NCBI GenBank assembly: GCA_965153355.1
Contig: OZ231127.1
Coordinates: 71,424,001-71,488,000 of the forward strand
Direction of reading: 5' to 3'
Source: Flaccisagitta enflata
Taxonomy: Eukaryota; Chaetognatha; Sagittoidea; Aphragmophora
Length of the DNA: 64,000 nt
Shown here: one piece after another, positions 43,625 to 54,831 of the stretch
Layout: each line of letters starts with the position of its first letter
How positions within the stretch are numbered: position 1 is the stretch's first letter
Notes under the pieces: model-generated
The model's database searches: none
The model's input: only the letters and a program-made list of their open reading frames with translations
What the model was told of the DNA's origin: nothing
Translations under genes and position numbers: made by a program

Positions 43625-44612
43625 GCGATCCTTGGATGACTAGTTCTTTTTCTTTTCCATTCGCATTAGGCGTTTAAAAGTGTGACACTGAAATTTTAAC
43701 TTCATTTGATGAATTAATGTTTCTATTTTCAACTGAGAGAATAAGGCAATTTGTGCCTGGCTAAGAATATATGAATGAACGTCTTTGATTAATTAACATT
43801 TTTAATTACTGTGTGCATGAATGGAAGAAAATTGGAAGTGAATGAAAGTGAATGAAGGTGAATGAAAGTGAATGAAGGTAAATTAATGTAAATGAAAAAA
43901 GATGAAAGCAAATGAAAGTGGTAAGGTTACAGGAATAAAGAAGGACGCCAGAATCGGCTGTTTTGCGCAAATTTGACATTTGCGCGATAGACTGACAGAC
44001 CAACTAACTGAGGGACGGACATGACATATAAATGTGCGAGAACACACACAGAAAAAAAGGCAAACTAAGCTTAGCAAAACTCATTTCTTATATGAACCTA
44101 GTTTTTTTTAAACAAGGCATCAAAACGCTCTAAAATCAAGAACGTTGTACTTATTTCACTGGTAGCTATCCTTTGAAGGCTTAAAAAAGATGTGCTAAGT
44201 ATGGTAAAACTACCTTATTTACCGGGCACGCTCTTTTCCTGTCGGGCACGCTAAAATTTTGGGGGGCGTGCCCGGCGTGCCCGGCGTGCCCGGCGTGCAC
44301 GCTCAGATAAAATACTAATTTCAGGCCTGGTGATAAATGAACAACATTTACTCAGTTAAAACTAAAATTAGCACTAAGATATTTATATGTGTAAACTTGA
44401 TTATATTCCTGAGCAATAATGCTGATACAGCATCATTAATACAGCAATATACAAATTAGCGGCTAAAAAGCGGTTTTGAAAAAAACGGAAGATGAATGAA
44501 ATTTGACAAAATAAAAACGCTAAAGGTCTTAATATTTACTATTTAATGCTATCTGATGTTGATGGTCTCATCATAAAACCTTTTGCATATTGACACACCC
44601 GAACCCACGGGC

Positions 44613-44690
44613 CTAAAGAGATTATTAAGGCGGAAGCAGGATCAGTCAAAATCAGATCATATTTAGCGACCAATACGAAAACGAGAGGAT

Positions 44691-44736
<46 letters not shown>

Positions 44737-45430
44737 GACAGGAAGTGAGGAAGGACGGTTATTTGTGATTTGTGCTTAGGAGGCTCTTATTTACGAAAGA
44801 AATAGGAGAGAAATAAACTTTATACAAAAAGAAATTATCGGTTTAGACGTGTGGATTTGAGTGATAGGTGACATTGAAGAATGGAGGGAATCAGGAGAGA
44901 TGGGGCAGAGGGTGAAGTACCTGAGATACAATGGTCAGTTTAGAACTTACGGAAAAAGGGTAAAAAAGGTTACCAGGCGGGGTAGAACGTGGTTAAGTGA
45001 CGTTGCTATAACAGCTATATCATGTCTATCTAGTCATTACTCGTGATCACGAAGCTTAACCTCGAGGTTCTGGAGGCAGGGGGGTGAATGGAACTACATG
45101 TTTAAGCATAATTAAAGAGAAGGAAACAACCAATCAAGCAAAAACAATCTAAAAGATATGACAAATAGATGTGTAGGGCAAACATAAAATGGACTAACAT
45201 CAAACAAGAAAGGAGTCAGAGATTCGAGAAGGAAAAAAGTCTGAAGGAAAGAATGATTCAAAAGAGCGAAAAAAAGAATAAAAGAACAGGGAATTTTCCG
45301 AAGAGTGTGGAGGGGGGGGGGGAAGAAGGAGTGTAAAATTGGGTAATGATTCCATTTCCTTTCTTTTTTCCCCACACAAAGTTTGATTCTTGGCAGAAAC
45401 TTGCGGCCATGAGATTTTTATCTCTCTTTG
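44613..45430. other. No gene recognised
   Basis: (GA)n at 44697-44733; otherwise featureless. Confidence 0.45.

Positions 45431-45522
<92 letters not shown>
45431..45522. repeat. (CT)n microsatellite
   Basis: Uninterrupted CT. Confidence 0.97.
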
Positions 45523-45524
<2 letters not shown>

Positions 45525-45713
45525 AAATATGGTGCGGTTCCCGCGAGAGAGTCTGGGAAGAACGATTGTAAGGCTACCACTTTTACCAGTGGCGAGCCTT
45601 TTGGATTCTGCTTTCTAGGACAAGCAGACCTTAAAAATCGAAGGCGCGCACACTGCGCCAGTTTAGATAACAACCTCAACAACTGTTGTCTCGCACACTT
45701 CTTTTTAGACAAG

Positions 45714-45775
45714 TGAAACAATATCTCTCACCATACCCAAACTGAAAAAATATGGAAGAGGGCCTTGTCAGCATC
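45714..45775 (+). repeat. Fragment of the 12.7 kb repeat unit
   Basis: GTGAAACAATATCTCTCAC, then ACCCAAACTGAAAAAATATG and GAGGGCCTTGT, match the unit at 12719. Confidence 0.75.
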
Positions 45776-45839
45776 ACTCCCGTAACTCAATACATCAGTC
45801 AACAAGTTTATTTGCTTTTAAGATCCACGCACACTTTTC

Positions 45840-46210
45840 TGCCTTTCTTCCTACTTCCTTCCTGCCTTCCTATCTTCTTTCTTTCCTTCCTTCCTTCTTC
45901 TAGAAATAAGGGGAAAAAAAACTTTTACTGTTTTTCTTCATCCTTCCTTCCTTCCTTACTTCCCTCCTTTCTTCATTCCTTCCTTCCTACCTTCTTTCCT
46001 CCTTTCCCTCCTTCCTTCCTTTAAAAACAGTAAGAGGAAAACTTTTTCTTCCCTCTTCTCCTTCCTTCCTTCCTTCCTTCCTTCCTTCCTTCCTTCCTTC
46101 CTTCCTTCCTTCCTTCCTTTCTTCCTTTATAAACAAGAGGGAAAAACTTCTTTTGCCTTCCTTCTTCCTGCCTTCCTTCATTCAACCCTTCCTTCTTTCC
46201 TTCTCCCCTT
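45840..46210. repeat. (TTCC)n array upstream of F2
   Basis: Degenerate TTCC/TTTC sequence with a thrice-repeated TAGAAATAAGGGGAAAAA-like interruption. Continues on the far side of the F2 copy. Confidence 0.93.
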
Positions 46211-46834
46211 CCTTTTGGGCAGCGGCCCCGAAGGGGCCGATGACCTATGCTTTCACACAGGAGAAATTTCTCCTCCTTCTTCTTCTTCTTCGTACCCCCC
46301 CCCCCCCAGCTTCGCGGCCCAAATTCTGGCTTTGAGGCCCATATTCCACCCCAGAGATCCAAATTCCAACCTTGAGGCCCAAATTCTAGCCTTGAGGCCC
46401 AAATTCAAGCCCAGAGGCCCAAAATCTAGCCTAAATTCTAGCTGTGAGGCTCATGTTCCACCCCAGAGATCCAAATTCTAACCTTGAGGCCCAATTTCCA
46501 GCCTCGAGGCTCAAATCCCAGCCTTGAAGCTCAAATCCCAGCCTCAAGGCTCAAATCCAAACCTCAAAGCCCCAATTCCAGCCTCGAAGCCATAATTCCA
46601 GACTCGAGGCTATAATTCCAGCTTCAAGGCTCAAATCCAAGCCTCAAGGCTCAACTCCAAGCCTCAAGGCCCCAATTCCAGCCTTGAGGCCATAATTCAA
46701 GCCTTGAGGCTCAAATAAAAACAGCATAGGTCATAGGCCCCTTCGGGGCCGCTGCCCCTCTAACCACCTCACACCCACATTCACTCACATAGGGGCAACG
46801 GGTACCGCTGACCATCTAACGCTTTTGCGACTAT
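46211..46834 (-). mobile_element. F2 copy, complete, inside a (TTCC)n array
   Basis: TTTTGGGCAGCGGCCCCGAA, GATGACCTATGCTTTCACAC, about 20 units like GAGGCCCAAATTCTAGCCTT, then CATAGGTCATAGGCCCC, GGGGCCGCTGCCCCTC, GGGTACCGCTGACCATCTAA and CGCTTTTGCGACTATT. Confidence 0.87.
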
Positions 46835-47045
46835 TTTCCTTCTTTCCTTCCTCCCTTCCTTCCTTCCCCCCTTCTTTCCTTCCTCCCTTTCTTTTTTCCT
46901 TCTTTCCTTCTTTCCTTCCTTCCTTCCTTCCTTCCTTCCTTCCTTCCTTCCTTCCTTCCTTCCTACTTTCTTTGCTTCCTCTTTGCTTCCTCTTTGCTTC
47001 TTCTTCCCTTCTTCCTTCCTTTTCCTTCCTTTTCCTTCCTTTTCT
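46835..47045. repeat. (TTCC)n array downstream of F2
   Basis: Same repeat type as 45840-46210. Confidence 0.95.
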
Positions 47046-47165
47046 TTTTTCCTTCTTCCTCTTTTCTTTCTTTCTCTCCCTCTACCCCCCTTCCCTTCCT
47101 ACCAGCCTAGCTAGCTTCCTACGAGCGCCGCTCGCGTGCTCGGGCACTTTGTGACACCCTGCGCA

Positions 47166-47604
47166 CAGTACCGTAGGAGCAATGAGAACCTCAGATGGAG
47201 GGTCATTTCCTGCTTCACTATTCTAATGAAGTAGCTTCAATCATGGTTTTTCTGAAAGCTGATGAGCAAGAGCTTTGAGTGAATATAGCTTTATTCCTCT
47301 AGCTCTAACTGTTGACCAAAAAGAAAAAAAGTGCAGCACCATTCGGGATTTGAACCTGTGACACTGAAGAGAAAGAAATTATCTTTCTCTAGTTCATCAC
47401 TCTATCAATAGAGCTATCACGCCACATGCAATTTAAAGATATCAATTCGTGTTTTTTTTATGAATCACTTGGTTTGGAATTTTGTGTTCACTCAATACCT
47501 TGGACCATCAGCTTTCAGAAAAACCAAAGTTTTGGGTTGTTTCTTTAAACAGTGAGAATATAGAGGGCCCTCTTTCTACTGCTCTTATTGCTCCCATCGT
47601 ACTG
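47166..47604. mobile_element. Inverted-repeat element, 439 bp, with a tRNA-like core
   Basis: CAGTACCGTAGGAGCAAT and ATTGCTCCCATCGTACTG are imperfect inverted ends. Inside them, GGTTTTTCTGAAAGCTGATG (about 47243) is perfectly mirrored at about 47506-47525. No transposase. Confidence 0.65.
47333..47424 (-). pseudogene. tRNA-like sequence (tRNA relic or SINE head)
   Basis: On the minus strand, TAGCTCTATTGATAGAGTG resembles a D-arm/A box, and GGTTCAAATCC, about 50 bases on, resembles a B box. A long AGAGAAA...TTTCTCT stem takes the place of a normal anticodon arm, the T stem has mismatches, and the acceptor ends do not pair. It is therefore unlikely to be a functional tRNA. Confidence 0.4.
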
Positions 47605-49138
47605 TACGTACTGACGATGGTCAAATTTTTATCAGATTTTATGATAAGAACCTATTTTACATTGTACAAGGAAGCTAAACTAAACTAATTTACTGTTTTA
47701 TCAATGCAACAACCAAATCCACTTACTACACGAACGAGTATCCAAATAAACTAGGCATACTGTGGGGCTGTGTTTGGCCACATTCGTTTATCCTTCTTTT
47801 ACGCATCGTCATGAGACTTCATAAACCGCTTGTTGTTGTTTGGGGGCGCGCGGAGGGGCAGGGGTAGGGAGGGAAAGAAAAAGGGGCAGCAGCGAGGGAC
47901 GGGGAGGAGAAGGGTAATGACAGCAAGAGAATAAGATCGAACAGGGATTAAGAATTTGAGCGTAGTTATTGTCCGTTTATGTGAGTTTTAAACGATGTTT
48001 TAGATGTTTTAGATGTTTTAGTATATGGGGGCAGAGGTGATTGTAGGTGGGTGCAAAAGTGTAAGACTGAGCGGTTTATGTATAAATGAGAGAAAGAGTG
48101 AAGGGCCTTAGCAAATTTTGAATTTCTTAGTTTTTCTTCAAAATATCTGCTAATCTGGCAGGGAGCGTGTTTCGCGCGCAAGTACAGAAGAATTCAATCC
48201 GATTTCGTCGTAGCATCAGATAAGCGTCGGCTATTGCGTGGCTTCAGTTTAGATTCCACTTCCGATGTGTTTCTCTTTTGCGCGAATAAATGTCACCCGA
48301 TTAACACTGCTTCAGACACAATTTCCTCCTTTCCATAGTCAAGATTAGTAATTAAGTTGCCATATATGGTTCAGGCATTTAACAATGCTTCCCCTCTGAA
48401 CTATATCATGAATATCAAATATGTCTTGTAGGTTGGCATGACATTTGAGCATGGGACGTAGCAGTGACGAGGAGGATGATGCGCAAAAAAAGAAAAAAAA
48501 AAGAAAAAAGGAACCATCTAACCATTTAATCAACGGACCAACACGAATAACTTGCGGACTGGCTGACCGACGGAATGAGGAAAAACTGCACCGAAGATAT
48601 GACGAACCAACGATTCGACAGACTATCATGTTCATGTGGAGAGTAAGCGTGAGCAAGATTAGGGATGAACGAGCAAATTTCGCTCATCGTCCACCTCCTT
48701 TCACATAATCTATTTCCCCCTTTCCCTATTGCATAATCTATTACCTCCTCTTCCCCCCTCCCGCTCGCCATGGAAAGAGAGAGGAAGACATGATTGTCTT
48801 ACGTTGGAAAACCGTTATCGAGCCATTTACTGTAAAGCGTATCGTAAAAATAACACGTCGGGTAATTAGTCGCTCTGGTGCCAACGATAGAAGGGGTGTA
48901 GGCATCAGGACTGAGAAGCGCTGGTGCTAACTGACAGACTATCAGCCATCGCTGTCACATGTACGTACAGAAAGGGAGGGCAGACTGCAAAGCTGCATAA
49001 GAGAATAAAGAATTGGATATTAGTCAGAGTGGAAAAAATTGGGAAGGTTGGTAACGATTGGTAAGGAAATAAGTGGAGTCGAGTAAAATAGAATGGAGTG
49101 ACATGTAGACTCGGTCCATTGGAGTGATGTCCAAAAGC
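47605..49138. other. No gene recognised
   Basis: Mixed sequence. The open frame near 48445-48708 shows no family resemblance. Confidence 0.4.
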
Positions 49139-49454
49139 AATAGTGGTAAAAGCATTAGGTGGTTATATATCTGATCTCAAAACCATAAAGTATGCGGGAA
49201 TGTGGTGAGAAAGGCCTCAAGGCTGAGATCTGCGCCTTTAGGCTGGGATTCGGTCCTCAAGACTGAAGGTTGAAATTTAGGCCCCATTCCCGGGGTTTTG
49301 GGCTGAACTCTTGGATTGGACCTCAACATCAATGACCAGATTTGGGTATTGAGGCTGACTTTGGGCTAGGAGATGGAGAGGAAGCACTAAAAGAAAAAAA
49401 ATTCCCCGTATGAGGAAGCAAGTCATCGGCCCCTTTGGAGCCGTTGCACAAAAA
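49139..49454 (+). mobile_element. F2 copy, diverged
   Basis: AATAGTGGTAAAAGCATTAG, GGCCTCAAGGCTGAGATCTG-type units, AATTCCCCGTATGAGG, CATCGGCCCCTTTGGAGCCG, TTGCACAAAAA. Both termini are mutated. Confidence 0.7.
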
Positions 49455-49718
49455 TGTGGCATTGATTGAAAGAGAGTGACCAAATGAAAAAGAAAAGCAT
49501 TGCATCTGTAATAACTCAATCAAAACAAACCTGATTGAACCTGGTTGAGCTTAAAAAACACAAAAAAAACTAGTGCTTTTGAGTTTTTTTTTAAAATAAA
49601 AAAAAACTATTTTTGAAAGAAATTTTGATGATGCAGTTCAGACACTGTAAACCCTTGTTTAGGAGATCTGAAGTTTTCTGCAATGTAAAAGATTTGTGAC
49701 TGAACGCTGAACCAATTA

Positions 49719-52612
49719 CAGTACGAGTATCGAAGAACTGTATAACTCTGGGGAAGCCATATCTGCCAAACGGCTAGGATTAATAATCAAATTTTTTACC
49801 ACATAATGCACCTATAGGTATATTATGTTGTTTAAGGTTTTGGAGCCATTCCAACAAATTCATTTTTTTTAGTCCAAAAAAATTTTTTTCAGTTTTTTGC
49901 TGATTTTGACTACAAAAATTACACTAAAAAAAAATCTCTCATATGTATATTAGTTAGACACATTTACACAAATTTCATTTTTTGTTGGGGATTTTCCGCC
50001 AATTTTTGTAGCTATGGCACCCAAAACTCAAAAAACACAAAAAGGGGAATATTTCCTAAGGTTTTCGATAAAATCGCCTGATTTTTGGCGTGGTAGTAGT
50101 TTTAGGACTCACTAATAAGTGTGCAAAATTTCAGCTCTTAAAATGAAATTTTGATACAGTTATGAAATTTTGAGTTTTTCACAAAATGCAGTGTAGGACA
50201 ATTTTCTATCAATTCTTTTTTTTTAAATAAAAAAATCTGTCAATTGTCATATTTTGATATAATTAATAACAAATTAAAAGTCTCTAAAAAATTTTTTGAG
50301 CTAGCCCTGTTAGAATAAACCATTTTTCTCAAAAATTGCAAAAATGACCCATTTTTTGAGGTTGAATAAAAACTGTTCCTGTCATCTGATCATCTTCATT
50401 TTTGGTGGAGTTGTTACCTGTTATCTACCCTAACTTCACCTAAAATTTGAGCTCACTGCGACTAACGGCTGCGGAGATATTGACGTTCAAAGTTACTTTG
50501 TCAGAGCAAAATCAGCAAAATTTGCATTTTGGCCATTTTTGAGCTTGAATAAAATTTTTTTTTTCTTTCAGATACCTTCTTCTGTTACTCAAGTTTAAGC
50601 ATATATTCATATTCCAGAATTTCAAATTTGTCAGTGAAGCCGTTTTAGAGTTAGGATGGTCCAAAGTTTTAAAAAACACCAATTTTTTAACAAAAATTAT
50701 AAAGAAAATTTTTCAAAAAAATTGAAAAAAAAAGTTGTCTTCAGGGTTTTGGATCTGGGCGAATTAGATATTTTCCAATTGTTTTGACTAGTGTTCGCAA
50801 AAGCAGTGGATTATTTTTCTGCTAGCATAAAGCAGAAAACAAATATTTCTGCTAGCACTGCTAGCAATAAAGAGCAGTGCAGTACTATTATAAATTGAAT
50901 AACTGCTATGTTGTTTTGTCATCCAAAATTGTATAAAAGATGAAGAGACAAGGTTTGCGAAGCTTTATACACATTTAAATGAAAGTGGTTTAACAAAAAA
51001 CACTTTGTTTTCCATGAATTATAATGAAGAAAGCATAGACATAAATCCTATAGGACAGATCATTGTATCAATTGCTTCATCTGCAACCATTGCCATAGAT
51101 GGTCCAACTGCACCAGATGCAAGTTCTGCTCACAATGTAGTAAAATGCCACAGTTGATATTGCTGAAAAATGTTTTCATGGCCAACTTGGTAGCATAGAG
51201 TGAGTCAAATTTCAAAAAGTACCTTCAGTTTATCAAAACAAGGAAAACATCTCCTCAATTTTCACTGTATCTTCGTAGTTCAAACTTCAAAGTCAATGCA
51301 ATAGGATGGATTGACTTATCATTCTAAATGCCCCCATTTTCATAAAAAAGTACTTGTTTGAACCATTCAAATGACGATTTTATATCGACAAGAGCAAAAT
51401 AAGAAATCTGTTATGATGTTCAAATCAGATTTTTTCCACTAATTTGGTGAAAAAATAAAGACTTTTACTGCTCTTTACTGCTAGCAGCTAAAAATTTATT
51501 GCTAGCAGAGCAGTTGCAAATTTCTGCTAGCAGCTCTGCTAGCAAATTGCCTGCTCGTGCGAACACAAGTTTTGACCCCCCCTTTGTAGACCATTTTTTG
51601 AAAAATTTTTGCCAATTTTTTACCCAAAGATTTGGTGGAAAAATTGGTGTTTGGACCATCATAACTCTAAAACGGCTACACTGACAAATGTGAAATTCTG
51701 GAATATGAATATATGCCTATATTTGAGTAACTTCAGCAAAAAAGAAGGTATCTGAAAGAGAAAATAAAATTTCATGCAAGCTCAAAAATGGCCAAAATGC
51801 AAATTTTGCTGATTTTGCTCTGACAAAGTAACTTTGAACGTCAATATCTCCGCAGCCGTTAGTCGCAGTGAGCTCAAATTTTAGGTTAAGTTAGGGTAGA
51901 TAACAGGTAACAACTCCACCAAAAATGAAGATGATCAGATAACAGGAACAGTTTTTATATAACCTCAAAAAATGGGTCATTTTTGCAATTTTTGAGAAAA
52001 AATTTTTTTTTTCTAACAGGGCTAGCTCAAAAATTTTTTTAGAGACTTTTAATTTGTTATTAATTATATCAAAATATGACAATTGACAGAATTTTTTATT
52101 TGAAAAAAAAAAAATTTTGATGGAAAATTGTCCTACACTGCATTTTGTGAAAAACTCAAAATTTCATAACTGTATCAAAATTTCATTTTAAGAGCTGAAA
52201 TTTTGCACACTTATTAGTGAGTCCTAAAACTACTACCATGCCAAAAATCAGGCGATTTTATTGAAAACCTTAGGAAATATTCCACTTTTTGTGTTTTTTG
52301 AGTTTTGGGTGCCATAGCTACAAAAATTGGCGGAAAATCCCCAACAAAAAATGAAATTTGTGTAAATGTGTCTAACTAATATACATGTGAGAGATTTTTT
52401 TTTAAGTGTAATTTTTGTAGTCAAAATCAGCAAAAAAACTGAAAAAATTTTTTTTTGACTAAAAAAAAAGAATTTGTTGGAATGGCTCTAAAACCTTAAA
52501 CAACATAGTAGACCTATAGGTGCATTATGTGGTAAAAAATTTGATTATGAATCCTAGCCGTTTGGCAGATATGGCTTCCCCAGAGTTATACAGTTCTTCG
52601 ATACTCGTACTG
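49719..52612. mobile_element. Giant foldback element, two arms of about 1 kb, TA-flanked
   Basis: The left end CAGTACGAGTATCGAAGAAC and right end GTTCTTCGATACTCGTACTG are exact mirrors, flanked by TA at 49717-49718 and 52613-52614. The arms stay near-identical by eye from 49719 to about 50725 and from about 51600 to 52612, with fewer than about 100 bases of spacer once the central hAT insertion is removed. TA flanks and a CAGT start suggest Tc1/mariner-related mobilisation, but no transposase is encoded. Confidence 0.88.
50789..51568. mobile_element. Non-autonomous hAT-like element, 780 bp, exact 8-bp target duplication
   Basis: TAGTGTTCGCAAAAGCAG at the left and CTGCTCGTGCGAACACAA at the right are imperfect inverted ends. 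GTTTTGAC flanks both sides (50781-50788 and 51569-51576). The palindrome TGCTAGCA or close variants occur at least three times near the left end and four near the right, like transposase-binding subterminal repeats. No ORF. Confidence 0.88.
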
Positions 52613-52614
52613 TA

Positions 52615-53173
52615 TACAGTCATAAAAAATGGACAGTTTTTTGTGGTTTGTTTGACTTTTTATATTCTTCTTCGCCCATCGGGATTCTAATTTTTGCTAT
52701 TTCTTTTCTTTTTCTTTTTTCTTTTTCCTCTTTTCTATTCTCAAATTTTCTTTTCTTTTTTTCTTCTCTTATTCTCTATCTGATGGAATTTTCGTTTGTT
52801 TCTCAAACAATTTTATGATATTGAAAGAATGCTTGATAACTTTATCATTCTTTTTCTTTAGATTTCAGGACTGTGTCTATGGCAGAGAAACAAAACATAC
52901 AAACGCAAACCCTTTTTTTTTATTCCGTGCTCTATGTTTTCAAAAGTGATAAGTAAAACGCTAAAAAAGATGGATGCCTTTTAGAAAACGAAAAAAATGT
53001 TCTATCGTCTAAAATAGCACTTATTCTCTATCTGATATTGAGTGAGATTTCCTTTTAGTGATGCCGGAATATAAACTAAAAGCTACAGCGATTCTCATAT
53101 ACATCTGCCATGGTAGCTCTCAGAAAATAATTCCAATAAACGTTTTTCATTCTTCCCTTTCTCTCCCTCCCTC

Positions 53174-53214
<41 letters not shown>

Positions 53215-53225
53215 CAATCTTTCAG
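52615..53225. other. Intronic sequence upstream of the TIA exon
   Basis: T-rich to pyrimidine-rich sequence ending in a (CT)n tract (about 53177-53208) and TTTCAG. No further exon recognised. Confidence 0.55.
53177..53208 (+). promoter_or_regulatory. (CT)n polypyrimidine tract of the TIA exon acceptor
   Basis: About 32 bases of CT lie 17 bases before the AG. CU-repeat RNA is a known ligand of PTB-family splicing repressors; regulation here is inferred only. Confidence 0.6.
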
Positions 53226-53301
53226 TGACTGTCGAGTACTTCGTGATCCAGCAACAGGAAAAAGTAAAGGATATGGATTCGTCTCCTTTGAAAGCAAACT
53301 G
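53226..53301 (+). CDS. TIA1: Internal coding exon: first recognised part of TIA-1/TIAR-type RRM2
   Basis: Seen: a TTTCAG acceptor ends at 53225 and a GTACGT donor starts at 53302. The exon gives one base of a split codon and then 25 codons reading [18 protein letters not shown] followed by VSFESKL. It contains the RNP1 octamer KGYGFVSF. Known: in TIA1, TIAL1 and Drosophila Rox8 this stretch lies in the middle of RRM2, the main U-rich RNA-binding domain; these proteins regulate 5' splice-site choice through U1 snRNP and drive stress-granule assembly. The exon ends in phase 0, matching the phase-0 start of the exon at 59583. Its polypyrimidine tract is a (CT)n microsatellite ending about 17 bases before the AG. 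RRM1 and the RNP2 part of RRM2 must lie upstream; I could not find them in the window. The family call is strong; choice of orthologue (TIA1, TIAL1 or Rox8) is not resolvable. Confidence 0.88.
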
Positions 53302-53462
53302 GTACGTTCACCGCAGTCGATGCATTTTTATGATTGTCTCACTATCGTCTAATCCTGTCTGTAATCTGTATGACGTTGATTTTTATTCAACTTACTAACA
53401 TGTCATTCTAAATCGTCATGCCATCCGCTACAGATACCTAAACCTACCTTCCTTTTATCAAA

Positions 53463-53762
53463 CAGTTGAACCCCGCAGTAACGGATATTAAGAGATTAAC
53501 AATATTCACAATTGAACCCCGCTCTAACGGATTTCAGGGGACCAACATTTTCTTTTGGTATAAGCGGAATTCTGTTATTGCTAAGAAAATAAAAGAAATA
53601 AGCTTGAAGGGACCATGAATTTGCAACTGTTATAGGCGGAATTCTGTTGGCGGTGGGTCTGTTAGAGCGGGGTTCAACTGTATCTGTTTTGAGCGGATTT
53701 CTGTTGTTGCCAAAATAAGAAAGGAAGTGATTTGATGGGAATGAAATTTCATGTCCGTTATA
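53463..53762. mobile_element. Nested pogo/Tigger-like MITEs with CAGTTGAACCCCGC ends
   Basis: An inner 172-bp copy (53509-53680) runs from CAATTGAACCCCGCTCTAAC to GTTAGAGCGGGGTTCAACTG. It interrupts an outer relative that starts CAGTTGAACCCCGCAGTAAC at 53463 and continues after 53680 to CATGTCCGTTATA. Confidence 0.7.
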
Positions 53763-54351
53763 CAGGGTGTTCAATCTCAAAGTGGGAAAAGTAAAAAGCT
53801 TACATTTCTAAACGCACTTGGTTAGCGATTTCAAACAATTTTTCTCTTGTAGTAATATCTTTGACGTTTTTTGTGTGCAAATTTCATTGGTCTAGCTTAA
53901 ATAGTTAGTCCACAACATCAATTTGAAGTAAAACAAGTGTTTACAGTTGAGGCTAAACAACGCATATTTTTATCAACTATGTTTTTCAATATTTTGCCCG
54001 TAATTCTCAAATGGTTTTATAACAGGTGCCAGATTGGTTTCAGATGTAAGCATTTTCAAATAATACTTCATTTGAGACCAATCTCGCAATTTTAGCTCAA
54101 ACCGTTTAGAAATAAGAGCAATTTTAAGAAAAACTATCATGATTAAAATGAGGGTTTTTTAGCTCAAACTTTACATACTTGTTTTACTTAAGATTGATGT
54201 TGTGGATAAACTATCAAGGCTAGACCAATGAAATTTTTATACAAAAAACGTCAAACATAATACTACAAAAAAAAATGATTTGAAATTACTGGCTGGTTGC
54301 GATTAGGATTGTAAGCTTTTTACTTTTCCCACTTTGAGATTGAACTCGGGG
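53763..54351. mobile_element. Foldback CAGGGTG element, about 590 bp
   Basis: The left end CAGGGTGTTCAATCTCAAAG is TA-flanked. The right mirror CTTTGAGATTGAACTCGGGG is mutated in its last bases but also followed by TA. Homology continues inward (AAAAGTAAAAAGCTTAC; GTTGTGGATAAACTAT-type mirror). It carries the TCTAAACGGTTTGAGCTA module in reverse near 54098. Confidence 0.75.
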
Positions 54352-54387
54352 TAGGCGAATTTTTTTATATCCTCGGGTCCGGTAACA

Positions 54388-54600
54388 GGGTGTGCAAAAT
54401 TATCCGGACTTGGCAGTTACTTTTCTTAAAAACCCTGTAGAAAAAATGATTTTTGAATGCATGAGGGGTAGATATGAAAAAGTGTCCTTTTAGCATTCAA
54501 AACCAAAATTCACAGAGAATAAAAAAGTCAAAAACAAAAATTTTTGGGTAAATTTAACTCACTTAAAACACTCCTTTAAAAGATTCATAAAAATCCCTGA
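54388..54600 (+). mobile_element. Solo end of another CAGGGTG-type element
   Basis: CAGGGTGTGCAAAATTATCC resembles a Tc1/mariner MITE terminus. No matching right end was found. Confidence 0.4.
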
Positions 54601-54831
54601 AATCTTGTTATCAATTTTTTTTTTTGCCCTTCAGGCTTAGTTTATTTGCTTTTCTGAGCTCCATTGATGTTGATTTAACTTACCTCCCTCAGCATAGTGT
54701 GTGTTAAGCTAAGAAAGTCACTAAGGAGTGGTTACAAATACAAAAATCGCACGCGACTAATAAAGAATTGGAGAAAATGGACAATCTGCGATTTAAGATG
54801 AATCGCGATCAGAATTCAACTGGTTAACCGA

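Larger units (their letters stand above)
42779..44329. mobile_element. Non-autonomous hAT-like element with exact 8-bp target duplication
   Basis: The ends CAGGCCTGAAA and TTTCAGGCCTG are inverted and flanked by GTGATAAA at 42771-42778 and 44330-44337. Repeats of GTGCCCGGCGTGC and GTCGGGCACGC cluster next to both ends, as hAT subterminal binding arrays do. No transposase; it holds an F2 copy. Confidence 0.85.
42522..44612. mobile_element. Outer foldback element containing a hAT-like insertion
   Basis: CGGGTGTGTCAATATGCAAAA at the left is mirrored by TTTTGCATATTGACACACCC at the right. Inward, ATTTCATTCATCTTCCGTTT mirrors AACGGAAGATGAATGAAAT. The arms are about 200 bp. The exact ends and any target duplication are not resolved. 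Confidence 0.75.

Noticed and set aside
47333-47424. Functional tRNA gene
   Set aside because: Acceptor ends do not pair, the T stem has mismatches, and the anticodon arm is replaced by a long stem.
48445-48708. Lysine-rich 87-codon frame
   Set aside because: No resemblance to a known family; A-rich bias accounts for the K run.
49719-52612. Assembly artefact (inverted duplication)
   Set aside because: Exact ends with TA flanks and small differences between arms argue for a real element, though long reads should confirm.
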